6,633 nucleotides of DNA from UBA3792 sp045576895 (lineage in GTDB: Bacteria; Bacillota; Clostridia; Christensenellales; CAG-138): the NCBI GenBank assembly GCA_045576895.1, contig JAZNHI010000142.1:1-6633 (forward strand), read 5' to 3'. The translations under genes were made by a program, and so were the position numbers. The notes below the pieces were generated by a model, which had not been told where the DNA came from, made no database searches, and worked only from the letters and a program-made list of their open reading frames with translations. This document shows, in pieces, positions 1 to 6,520 of the stretch. The stretch's first letter is position 1. Each line of letters starts with the position of its first letter.

Positions 1-6
1 ATTCTG

Positions 7-36
7 AAAACCCCGCCGTTTGCAGGGCGGGGTTTT
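7..36 (-). terminator. Rho-independent terminator of nifJ
   Basis: An 11-bp perfect inverted repeat (arms 7-17 and 26-36, 8-nt loop) has a GC-rich core flanked by an A run on one side and a T run on the other. It begins 14 nt past the nifJ stop codon. Read on the minus strand it is a GC stem followed by TTTT, a standard intrinsic terminator. The symmetrical A and T flanks mean it could also stop transcription arriving from the left on the plus strand, where the T run is one base longer. Confidence 0.9.
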
Positions 37-50
37 TGCGTTGATATGGA

Positions 51-3000
51 TTACATATCGTTCAGCTTCTTGTAATAGTCGATCTTCTCGTTCGCCTCGT
101 TCTCGGCGCGGGTGAACAGCTCGTCCGCAACCTCCGGGAACTGCTTGGTCAGAGCGGCGTAACGCGCTTCGCCCATGATGAACTCGCGGTAGCTCGCCTT
201 CGGATCCTTGGAATCCAGCTGGAACGGGTTCTTGCCTTCGAGCGCCAGATCCGGGTTGTACCGATACATCGGCCAGTAACCGGCTTCGACTGCCTTCTTG
301 GCTTCTTCCTGGCTGTGACCCATGTTGATGCCGTGGTTGATGCAGGGTGCGTATGCAATGATCAGAGACGGTCCCTTGTACGCTTCCGCCTCGTTGACGG
401 CCTTCAGGAGCTGGTTCGGGTCGGCGCCCATGCAGACCTTTGCGACGTAGACATAGCCGTAGGACATTGCCATCAGACCGAGGTCCTTCTTCTTGGTGCG
501 CTTGCCGGCTGCCGCAAACTTCGCGATCGGGCCGGTCGGCGTCGCCTTCGAGGACTGACCGCCGGTGTTGCTGTACACCTCGGTGTCCACGACGAGCACG
601 TTGACGTCCTCATCCTGTGCGAGCACGTGGTCGAGTCCGCCGTAGCCGATGTCGTATGCCCAGCCGTCGCCGCCGAATACCCAGATGGACGGCTTCACGA
701 GCTGATCCTTCTGTGCGAGCACCTCACGCGCGAGCGTGCAGGCTTCGCATTCGCAGCCCTTCGTGGCGGTCGGATGCGCCTCGATCAGCGCGACGAGCTT
801 GTCGCCCGCTTCGCGGGAACCCTGCGCGTCGTTCATCTTTTCGAGCCATTCCTTGCCTGCCGCCGCGATCTCCTCGTCGAGATACGGGACCTCGATCATC
901 TTCTTCACGGTGTCGGCAAGACGTGCGCGGCGCTGCTTCGATGCGATGTTCATGCCGTAGCCGAACTCTGCGTTGTCCTCAAACAGCGAGTTCGCCCATG
1001 CCGGGCCCTGACCCTTGTCGTTCTTGCAGTACGGAGCCGTCGGTGCGGAACCGCCGTAGATGGAGGTACAGCCGGTCGCGTTCGCGATGATCATGCGATC
1101 GCCGAACAGCTGGGTAAGGAGCTTGATGTACGGGGTCTCGCCGCAGCCTGCGCATGCGCCGGAGAACTCGAACAGCGGACGGAGGAACTGGCTGCCCTTG
1201 ACCGTCTTGCGGTTGACGTTAAGCTGCTTGTCGGGCAGGTTGATCGCGTACTCCCAGTTCTTCTCCTGCTTCTCGACGCTCTTCTCGAGCGGCTCCATCG
1301 TGAGCGCCTTGACCTTTGCGGGGCAGACGTCGATGCAGTTGCCGCAGCCGGTGCAATCCAGCGGGCTGATCTGCATGCGGTAGGTCATGCCGGGCATATC
1401 CTTGCCTGCGGGCTTCGTGACAAAGCCTTCGGGCTTCTCCGCCTCTTCCTTCTCGTTCAGCACGAACGGACGGATGCAGGCGTGCGGGCAGACCAGCGAG
1501 CAGCGTCCGCACTGGATGCAGTTCTCGGGGATCCAGGAGGGAACGTCGACCGCGATGCCGCGCTTCTCGTAACGGGTCGTGCCGGTCGGGACCGTGCCGT
1601 CCGGCGTCATCTTGGAAACCGGCAGCTCGTCGCCCTTCTGCTCGAGGATCGGCTTGATGAAGTCGAGGAAGTACGGATCGTCGGTGACGGCGATGGGCTT
1701 TGCGCCCTCGGTCGTGGTCGCCCAGGATTCCGGATAGTGGATCTCTTCGACCGCGTCCATGCCGGCGTCGATCGCGGCGTAGTTCTTCGCGACGACCGCA
1801 TCGCCCTTCTTGGCGTAGGACTTCTTGGCGGCTGCCTTCATGTATTCAAGCGCTTCATCCGCCGGAATGACCTTCGCGAGCTTGAAGAACGCGGACTGCA
1901 TGATCGTGTTGATGCGGCCGCCCATGCCGACTTCGCGCGCGAGCTTGATCGCGTCGATGTTGTAGAACTTCAGATGGTGCTTTGCGATCGCGTTCTTCAT
2001 GGACGCGGGCAGCTCCTTCTCCATCTCCTCAAGGGTCCACGGCGAGTTCAGCAGGAACGTACCGCCTTCCTTGATGCCCTCGGCAACCGCATAGCGGGTG
2101 ACGTAGGACGGGTTGTGGCATGCCGCAAAGTCCGCCTGGTCGATGAGGTACGGGCTCTGAATCGGCGTCTTGCCGAAGCGCAGGTGGGATACCGTGAAGC
2201 CGCCGGACTTCTTGGAGTCGTAGGCGAAGTAGCCCTGCGCATACATGTCGGTGTGGTCGCCGATGATCTTGATGCTGTTCTTGTTCGCGCCGACCGTACC
2301 GTCGGAACCGAGACCGAAGAACTTGCACGCGATCGTGCCTTCCGGCGCGGCGTTCACGAGCGGACCCATCGGGAGGCTCGTAAAGCTCACGTCGTCCACG
2401 ATGCCGACCGTGAAGTGATTCTTGGGCTCGTCAAGGTCGAGGTTATCATAGCAAGCCTTGACCATGGTGGGCGTGAATTCCTTGCTGCCGAGACCGTAGC
2501 GTCCGCCGACGACCTTGACGCCGCAGCGACCCGCTTCACGGAGCGCAGTCATGACGTCCTCATACAGCGGTTCGCCGAGGGAGCCGGGCTCCTTCGTGCG
2601 GTCGAGGACCGCGATCTTCTTGCAGGTTGCCGGGATCGCTTCGAGGAACTTGTCCGCCGCGAACGGACGATACAGACGGACCTTGATAAGACCGAGCTTC
2701 TCGCCCTTGCCGTTCAGGTAGTTGATGGTCTCCTCCGCAACGTCTGCGCCGCTGCCCATGACGATGAGGACCTTCTCCGCGTCGGGTGCGCCGACGTAGT
2801 CGAACAGGTGATAGTGACGGCCCGTGATCTTGCCGACCTCGTCCATGTAGTGCTGGACGATCTCGGGGATCTTGGTGTAGTAGTTGTTCGCCGCTTCACG
2901 GTTCTGGAAGTAGATGTCCGGGTTCTGCGCCGTACCGCCGAGGTGCGGGTGATCCGGGTTCATTGCACGCGCACGGAACGCCGCGACCGCATCACGATCG

Positions 3001-3581
3001 AGGAGCTTGTCCATGTCGGCATAGTCGATCATTTCGATCTTCTGGACTTCGTGGGACGTACGGAAGCCGTCGAAGAAGTGGCAGAACGGAATGGACGACT
3101 TGATCGCCGAAAGGTGCGTGACCAGCGCGAGGTCCATGACTTCCTGTACGGAAGCGGACGCGAGGAACGCAAAGCCCGTCTGACGGCACGCCATTACGTC
3201 GCTGTGATCGCCGAAGATGGAGAGCGCGTGTGCCGCGAGCGCACGGGCGGATACGTGGAACACGCCGGGAAGCAGCTCGCCGCTGATCTTGTACATGTTG
3301 GGGATCATGAGGAGCAGGCCCTGCGACGCCGTAAAGGTCGTCGTGAGCGCGCCGGCTTTCAGAGAGCCGTGCACAGCGCCCGCTGCGCCCGCCTCGGACT
3401 GCATCTCCGCAATGCGGACCTTCTGTCCGAACAGGTTCAGGCGGCCGTTGGCTGCCCACTCGTCTGCGACTTCTGCCATCGGAGAGGACGGCGTGATCGG
3501 ATAAATGGCGGCAACATCGGAAAATGCGTATGCGACATGCGCAGCAGCGGTATTACCGTCGATCGTCATGGTTTTTGCCAT
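51..3581 (-). CDS. nifJ: Pyruvate:ferredoxin (flavodoxin) oxidoreductase
   Basis: A cytoplasmic one-chain enzyme that oxidises pyruvate with CoA to acetyl-CoA and CO2 while reducing ferredoxin, central to fermentative energy metabolism in anaerobes. The protein is 1176 residues, the usual length of homodimeric PFORs. The N-terminal domain has YPITPSSPMAE (Thr30), Glu63 and Arg113, matching the pyruvate/TPP residues of the Desulfovibrio africanus enzyme. A two-[4Fe-4S] ferredoxin domain carries Cys688/691/694/698 and Cys743/746/749/753. The C-terminal TPP domain has the third-cluster cysteines Cys810, Cys813, Cys838 and Cys1080, a GGDGW motif with Asp972, and SNTGGQSS with Asn1005. The start at 3581 is preferred over an in-frame ATG 15 codons upstream (3624-3626): it has AGGAGG 7 nt before it, and the upstream ATG falls at the predicted transcription start. 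An unusual extra CxCxxC motif (Cys943/945/948) lies before the GDG motif. The gene stands alone, with its own promoter and terminator. Confidence 0.98.
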   Translation of the reverse strand: MAKTMTIDGNTAAAHVAYAFSDVAAIYPITPSSPMAEVADEWAANGRLNLFGQKVRIAEMQSEAGAAGAVHGSLKAGALTTTFTASQGLLLMIPNMYKISGELLPGVFHVSARALAAHALSIFGDHSDVMACRQTGFAFLASASVQEVMDLALVTHLSAIKSSIPFCHFFDGFRTSHEVQKIEMIDYADMDKLLDRDAVAAFRARAMNPDHPHLGGTAQNPDIYFQNREAANNYYTKIPEIVQHYMDEVGKITGRHYHLFDYVGAPDAEKVLIVMGSGADVAEETINYLNGKGEKLGLIKVRLYRPFAADKFLEAIPATCKKIAVLDRTKEPGSLGEPLYEDVMTALREAGRCGVKVVGGRYGLGSKEFTPTMVKACYDNLDLDEPKNHFTVGIVDDVSFTSLPMGPLVNAAPEGTIACKFFGLGSDGTVGANKNSIKIIGDHTDMYAQGYFAYDSKKSGGFTVSHLRFGKTPIQSPYLIDQADFAACHNPSYVTRYAVAEGIKEGGTFLLNSPWTLEEMEKELPASMKNAIAKHHLKFYNIDAIKLAREVGMGGRINTIMQSAFFKLAKVIPADEALEYMKAAAKKSYAKKGDAVVAKNYAAIDAGMDAVEEIHYPESWATTTEGAKPIAVTDDPYFLDFIKPILEQKGDELPVSKMTPDGTVPTGTTRYEKRGIAVDVPSWIPENCIQCGRCSLVCPHACIRPFVLNEKEEAEKPEGFVTKPAGKDMPGMTYRMQISPLDCTGCGNCIDVCPAKVKALTMEPLEKSVEKQEKNWEYAINLPDKQLNVNRKTVKGSQFLRPLFEFSGACAGCGETPYIKLLTQLFGDRMIIANATGCTSIYGGSAPTAPYCKNDKGQGPAWANSLFEDNAEFGYGMNIASKQRRARLADTVKKMIEVPYLDEEIAAAGKEWLEKMNDAQGSREAGDKLVALIEAHPTATKGCECEACTLAREVLAQKDQLVKPSIWVFGGDGWAYDIGYGGLDHVLAQDEDVNVLVVDTEVYSNTGGQSSKATPTGPIAKFAAAGKRTKKKDLGLMAMSYGYVYVAKVCMGADPNQLLKAVNEAEAYKGPSLIIAYAPCINHGINMGHSQEEAKKAVEAGYWPMYRYNPDLALEGKNPFQLDSKDPKASYREFIMGEARYAALTKQFPEVADELFTRAENEANEKIDYYKKLNDM

Positions 3582-3588
3582 TCTTTTT

Positions 3589-3594
3589 CCTCCT
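3589..3594 (-). promoter_or_regulatory. Ribosome binding site of nifJ
   Basis: A perfect AGGAGG on the minus strand, 7 nt before the ATG at 3581. It decides the start codon, because the longer reading frame that opens at 3626 has no ribosome binding site. Confidence 0.9.
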
Positions 3595-3631
3595 ACTATT
3601 TTTGGGGTTTCCCCCTTTTCTACCAATTTGC

Positions 3632-3661
3632 ATTATAACAAAAACCCGTGCGGACTGTCAA
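3632..3661 (-). promoter_or_regulatory. Sigma-A promoter of nifJ
   Basis: The minus strand carries a perfect -35 box TTGACA (3656-3661) and a perfect -10 box TATAAT (3632-3637) separated by 18 nt. Transcription should start near 3625, giving a leader of about 43 nt that contains the AGGAGG site and a small GGGG-AAA-CCCC hairpin (3604-3614). Exact matches in both boxes suggest strong, largely constitutive expression, fitting a central metabolic enzyme. A 5-bp inverted repeat (3651-3655 and 3671-3675) brackets the -35 box. No Rex-like TTGTGA-N6-TCACAA site is visible. Confidence 0.88.
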
Positions 3662-3709
3662 CGCCTTCCCGTCCGAAATCGCATGTATATTGTACGAAAA
3701 GTTTTTTGC

Positions 3710-3738
3710 TTGCAAAGAGAACGGATTGCCGTTATACT
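3710..3738 (+). promoter_or_regulatory. Promoter of the lgt-like gene, probably leaderless
   Basis: The plus strand has TTGCAA (3710-3715) as a -35 box and TATACT (3733-3738) as a -10 box, exactly 17 nt apart. The expected start of transcription is about 3745, which coincides with the ATG at 3746. It is divergent from the nifJ promoter, and the two -35 boxes are about 50 nt apart. The box matches are 4-5 of 6, so it is less certain than the nifJ promoter. Confidence 0.65.
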
Positions 3739-3745
3739 ATAGGAT

Positions 3746-4684
3746 ATGGAAACCATTCGACAATTTCTTTGGGAACATGTTGCGACCTACTCGGTCATGG
3801 CGGCGATCGGCATCATCGCCGTGTTTGTCTGCGCGCTGATCCTCTGCATGAAGCGCGATCAGAACTGGGTACGGCAGCTCTTCATCATGATCGCCTCACT
3901 TGCGGGGCTTCTGCTGGGCGCAAAGCTGTTCGGGATGATCTCGTACGCAACGCATCTCTATGAGCGCGGCGAATCGCTCGCGTTCTCGTTCGATTTCCTC
4001 AAGCGCCTGTTCAACAACTCCGGCATCGTCTTTTACGGCGGACTTTTAGGGTATTTTCTGACCTTCTGGGTCCTGTCGAAATACCTGCTGCCGAGAAAGC
4101 GTTTGGGGCGTGACATCGTCGCCGTCACCGTTCCGCTGTTCCACGGGTTCGCCCGCATCGGCTGCTACCTCGGACGGGATTACAACGACTTCGGCGAGAT
4201 CGTATGGCACCCCTGCTGCTACGGCGTCAAGATGGAAAACAGCGCGTTCTGCTCGCATTTCTGGGACAGCCGGCTGCCGGTGCAGCTCATCGAATCGGCG
4301 TTTAACTTCCTGCTGTTCGCCGTGCTGCTGATCCTGTTTCTGCGCGAGACTAAGGACGAGCGCCGCGGGCGCATGATCTTCCTCTACATGCCCGCTTACG
4401 CGGTCTTCCGCTTCATCATCGAATTCTTCCGCGGCGACGCGGTGCGCGGCGGATTCGGACCGCTGTCGTTCTCGCAGGTGGTCAGTCTTCTGATTCTCCT
4501 GTGGCTCATCGTGTTCATGATCCTCCGGAAGACCGGCGTTATGAAGCCGCTGCCGATCGACCCGTACGATCCCGGCGTGGACCTCTACCGGCTCGGCAAG
4601 CCGAAAATGCCGCACGAGCCGATCGTCTTCTACGAGGGCGACGATGTCGAAGAAAAAGAAGATTCTTCGCCGAAAGATGCGTAA
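3746..4684 (+). CDS. Prolipoprotein diacylglyceryl transferase (Lgt) family membrane protein
   Basis: A 312-residue polytopic membrane protein of the Lgt family, whose founding member moves diacylglyceryl from phosphatidylglycerol to the lipobox cysteine of prolipoproteins. About seven hydrophobic segments are visible (near 15-34, 44-64, 92-111, 123-141, 182-199, 211-228, 241-261), followed by a charged, acid-ending tail. Family landmarks are FYGGLLG (96-102), ARIGCYLG (136-143), HPCCYG (155-160), PVQLIES (178-184) and FRFIIEFFRGD (221-231). Several canonical Lgt residues differ: the HGG histidine is Tyr97, the GRIGN asparagine is Cys140, and the signature glutamate aligns with Asp145. It resembles the variant with GRIGCF..GCCYG, here with roughly 13 extra residues inside the motif. 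Whether it still acts on prolipoproteins is uncertain, so no symbol is given. An in-frame TAG at 3740-3742 rules out a start further upstream. There is no properly spaced ribosome binding site, and the only other near ATG (3797) has none either. It is probably cotranscribed with the next gene, 38 nt downstream. Confidence 0.88.
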   Translation: METIRQFLWEHVATYSVMAAIGIIAVFVCALILCMKRDQNWVRQLFIMIASLAGLLLGAKLFGMISYATHLYERGESLAFSFDFLKRLFNNSGIVFYGGLLGYFLTFWVLSKYLLPRKRLGRDIVAVTVPLFHGFARIGCYLGRDYNDFGEIVWHPCCYGVKMENSAFCSHFWDSRLPVQLIESAFNFLLFAVLLILFLRETKDERRGRMIFLYMPAYAVFRFIIEFFRGDAVRGGFGPLSFSQVVSLLILLWLIVFMILRKTGVMKPLPIDPYDPGVDLYRLGKPKMPHEPIVFYEGDDVEEKEDSSPKDA

Positions 4685-4712
4685 TAGCGCTTTTGGGTTT
4701 CAGGAAGAACGC

Positions 4713-4717
4713 GGAGG
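4713..4717 (+). promoter_or_regulatory. Ribosome binding site of the nucleotidyltransferase gene
   Basis: GGAGG lies 5 nt before the ATG at 4723. It fixes the start well inside a longer open frame that runs back to 4501 and overlaps the lgt-like gene; that N-terminal stretch is Arg-rich out-of-frame translation. Confidence 0.85.
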
Positions 4718-4722
4718 AACAT

Positions 4723-5325
4723 ATGAATAACGATGTACTCGCCTATCTGAATGAAACGTATCATCCGCGAGCCGTATTTCTGTACGGCTCATTTCAACGA
4801 GGGGATCAGGACGCGTACAGCGATTTCGACTGCGCGCTGATTGTTGACGAAAAGCCCCGAAAGCATGACGATAGCGTGATCTACGGCGTGCCGCTCGATT
4901 GTTTCCTGTTTACCGCAAAGGAAGCCGAAACCGAGGATCCCGATACCTTTCTGCCGATCTATGACGCGGAGCTTGTACAGGACGACGGCGTCGGCAAGCG
5001 GCTGCAATCGCGTGTGCGCGACTATGTGCGCGAACACGAACGAATCGACGACGAAGAGAAAACATTCATCCGCGCATGGATCCGAAAGACCGTGAAGCGC
5101 GCCGAAAAAGGCGACGACGAAGGGAACTTCCGCGCCGTGGCGTTCCTTTGGGAAAGTCTGACGGATTACTGCGTTCTGCGGGATCGGTTCTATTTCGGCA
5201 GCAAACAGACGATCGCCGATCTCAGGCAGCTTGATCCGGACGGTTACGAGCTGTTTCACGCGGCGATCACCGAAAAAAGTCTTGAAACGATCGCCGCATG
5301 GGCGGAGCACGTGATCCAAGAATGA
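4723..5325 (+). CDS. Small nucleotidyltransferase-fold protein with helical C-terminal domain
   Basis: A 200-residue, probably cytoplasmic protein of the polymerase-beta-like (MNT/KNTase) nucleotidyltransferase superfamily, whose members transfer an NMP from an NTP to a small molecule, protein or RNA. The N-terminal domain (about 1-85) has the signature YGSFQRGD (21-28) followed by SDFD (33-36), giving metal ligands Asp34 and Asp36. A likely third carboxylate is Asp59 in GVPLDCFLF, so the active site appears intact. Residues about 105-200 look all-helical and are rich in charged and aromatic residues (for example FLWESLTDYC, DRFYFGSK), as in substrate-binding helical domains of aminoglycoside-type nucleotidyltransferases. 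No RxxxxH HEPN motif is seen. The start at 4723 is set by GGAGG. It lies 38 nt after the lgt-like gene and 92 nt before a small-molecule kinase, suggesting a shared transcript. The substrate is unknown; an antibiotic, a sugar or a protein side chain are all possible. Confidence 0.87.
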   Translation: MNNDVLAYLNETYHPRAVFLYGSFQRGDQDAYSDFDCALIVDEKPRKHDDSVIYGVPLDCFLFTAKEAETEDPDTFLPIYDAELVQDDGVGKRLQSRVRDYVREHERIDDEEKTFIRAWIRKTVKRAEKGDDEGNFRAVAFLWESLTDYCVLRDRFYFGSKQTIADLRQLDPDGYELFHAAITEKSLETIAAWAEHVIQE

Positions 5326-5328
5326 AAT

Positions 5329-5390
5329 ACCGCACATGAGAAGATCCGATCACCGTAGAAGCAAGCGTTTGCGGTCATTATTTGTGCGGT
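5329..5390 (+). repeat. Inverted repeat in the nucleotidyltransferase-kinase spacer
   Basis: An 8-bp perfect inverted repeat (ACCGCACA at 5329-5336, TGTGCGGT at 5383-5390) encloses a 46-nt loop that covers most of the 92-nt gap between the two genes. The sequence TGCGGTC also occurs twice as a direct repeat (5370-5376 and 5385-5391). There is no T run, so it is not a standard terminator. It may be an RNA fold in a shared message or chance. Confidence 0.4.
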
Positions 5391-5417
5391 CGAATGCAGA
5401 CGAAAGCGAGACATGAT

Positions 5418-6311
5418 ATGAGCGTATTTCTCGAAAAGCTTGACGACGTTTCCGCGCTTTCGGAAACGGTCCGTTCGATCCTCGGTCCCGGCGATTTCAC
5501 CGCGGACCGTTTTTGCGACGACTTTGCCGACGAGCACAAACGCTACGACGTATTCAAAATCGTCCATCCGCGCGGCGTATACATATTGAAGCATTTCGAC
5601 AGACCCGATCGCTGCGCCACCGAAGAGGCGGTCTATGCCATGCTTCCCGAAGATCTGCCCGTACCGCGCGTGATCGGTTTTTCCGGCGATTCTATGGTCA
5701 CGGAATTCATCGAAGGGAACGATCTCAAAGAGATGACGGACGGCTGCGTCTCCCGCGCCGCGGCTTCCGTCGCAGAGATCATGAACGCGTTTCCGCCCGG
5801 ATCCGATTACGACCGTACCGTTGCCGAAAAGGAGATCGCATACCGTGCCAAAAGACTTGCTTGCCTTGAGGGCGAACCGTTGCTGCACCGCGCGTACACG
5901 CTGTTTCTCGACCGCATGAAGGAGATGCCGCTTACGCTTGCGAACGGCGATCTTGTGCCGATCAACTGCATCGACGATGGCAAACGCGTTTATCTGATTG
6001 ACTGGGAATACGGCGGCTTCATGCCCTACGCGCTCGACGTCGGGCGATTTTTGGCGCACAGCGGCGAGCATGCGGTGTATCCGTACCGCATGAACGATAC
6101 GCAGAAGACGCTGTTCTGCGATCGCATCTATGAAGCCCTGCACGAAAAGCCCGATCGCAGCGTTTTCGACCGCGACGTGCGGCTTGCCGTCCTTGACGAA
6201 TGGATCATGATCGTGAGCCGGTATCTCAAAAAAACCGACGAGCCGAAGGACGAGACCTTTTTCGTCTATTCCGAAAATGCGAAGACGCTCGCAAAGGAGC
6301 TGCTGTCCTGA
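5418..6311 (+). CDS. Aminoglycoside phosphotransferase / choline kinase family kinase
   Basis: A 297-residue cytoplasmic protein with the protein-kinase-like fold of the APH/choline-kinase group, which phosphorylates small molecules such as aminoglycosides, choline, ethanolamine or amino sugars with ATP. In order: a small lobe with VYILKHF (54-60, Lys58 the likely ATP lysine) and an acidic partner near Glu69/Glu70; a hinge with VTEFIEGNDL (94-103); a catalytic loop LANGDLVPIN (174-183, catalytic Asp178, metal-ligand Asn183); and LIDWEYGG (193-200, metal-ligand Asp195), followed by YALDVGRFL. The loop has Asn176 where the family usually has His (HGD). The chosen ATG (5418) gives MSVFLEK and has only a weak GAG-type ribosome binding site 7 nt upstream. 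Alternatives are ATG 5394 or TTG 5382, with no better site. It follows the nucleotidyltransferase by 92 nt on the same strand. The true substrate cannot be read from the sequence, and a resistance role is not demonstrated. Confidence 0.87.
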   Translation: MSVFLEKLDDVSALSETVRSILGPGDFTADRFCDDFADEHKRYDVFKIVHPRGVYILKHFDRPDRCATEEAVYAMLPEDLPVPRVIGFSGDSMVTEFIEGNDLKEMTDGCVSRAAASVAEIMNAFPPGSDYDRTVAEKEIAYRAKRLACLEGEPLLHRAYTLFLDRMKEMPLTLANGDLVPINCIDDGKRVYLIDWEYGGFMPYALDVGRFLAHSGEHAVYPYRMNDTQKTLFCDRIYEALHEKPDRSVFDRDVRLAVLDEWIMIVSRYLKKTDEPKDETFFVYSENAKTLAKELLS

Positions 6312-6322
6312 TTTTTCGCATG

Positions 6323-6339
6323 AAAAAAGCAAGCCCGGC
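6323..6339 (+). other. Possible left half of a split terminator after the kinase gene
   Basis: Twelve bases after the kinase stop, a run of six A is followed by GCAAGCCCGGC. This looks like the left arm of a bidirectional intrinsic terminator, but the matching right arm (GCCGGGCTTGC plus T run) is absent from the window. The probable insertion-sequence end begins within a few bases, so the terminator may have been split by insertion. This is inference. Confidence 0.35.
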
Positions 6340-6369
6340 AAGGCCAATGTCATTAAGATAAGATGACGC

Positions 6370-6408
6370 AAAGGCTTCTATGAGAAGAAAAAACATAGAA
6401 GCCTTTTT
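6370..6408 (+). terminator. Strong hairpin with T run near the insertion-sequence left end
   Basis: A 13-bp perfect stem (6370-6382 paired with 6394-6406) with an 11-nt A-rich loop is followed directly by T residues (TTTTT, 6404-6408). It is a convincing plus-strand intrinsic terminator for the kinase transcript. Because it lies inside the probable insertion sequence, it may be the element's own guard against read-through into the transposase gene, a known feature of several IS families. Confidence 0.78.
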
Positions 6409-6446
6409 ATTTTGCAAAAAGCACTTGACAAACAGCTGAAAATGTG

Positions 6447-6463
6447 CGGACGCCTTCGGTCCG
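6447..6463 (+). repeat. Small hairpin in the transposase leader
   Basis: CGGAC (6447-6451) and GTCCG (6459-6463) form a 5-bp GC-rich stem with a 7-nt loop. It sits downstream of a lone TTGACA (6425-6430), for which I see no well-spaced -10 box, so no promoter is called here. Confidence 0.5.
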
Positions 6464-6493
6464 AATGTAATGTAAAGAAGCGAAAGCGGCCCC

Positions 6494-6520
6494 TGAAATG
6501 AAAGCAAATTCTTCGTTTCA
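6494..6520 (+). promoter_or_regulatory. Stem-loop abutting the transposase ribosome binding site
   Basis: TGAAATGAA (6494-6502) pairs with TTCGTTTCA (6512-6520), giving nine base pairs with one G-U wobble and a 9-nt loop. The stem ends on the base just before AGGAGG (6521-6526). Such a position could modulate ribosome access, as translational control is common for transposases, but a regulatory role is inference. Confidence 0.5.

Noticed and set aside
315..3638. An 1107-codon open frame on the plus strand, antisense to nifJ
   Set aside because: It lies wholly over a well-recognised gene, has Val/Arg/Asp-rich low-complexity composition and no domain motifs, and arises because GC-rich codon use on one strand suppresses stops on the other.
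3582..3745. Rex or CcpA operator in the divergent region
   Set aside because: I looked for TTGTGA-N6-TCACAA and cre-like palindromes and saw none. The TGTA-TAT-TGTA stretch near 3684-3694 is too short to call.
4501..4722. N-terminal extension of the nucleotidyltransferase frame into the lgt-like gene
   Set aside because: It is Arg-rich, overlaps the end of a real gene, and a GGAGG-preceded ATG at 4723 begins exactly where the family fold starts.
4723..5325. MNT-HEPN toxin-antitoxin module
   Set aside because: The nucleotidyltransferase motif fits, but there is no RxxxxH HEPN motif in its helical domain, and the neighbour is a kinase rather than a HEPN toxin.
5256..6371. A 371-codon open frame on the minus strand over the kinase gene
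   Set aside because: It is antisense to a recognisable kinase, starts inside the insertion-sequence end, and shows no family motifs. Its first residues are just the translated element terminus.
6425..6471. Promoter from TTGACA at 6425-6430 for the transposase
   Set aside because: No TATAAT-like box lies at 16-18 nt spacing. The nearest AT-rich hexamer is about 35 nt away, so only the isolated -35-like box is noted.
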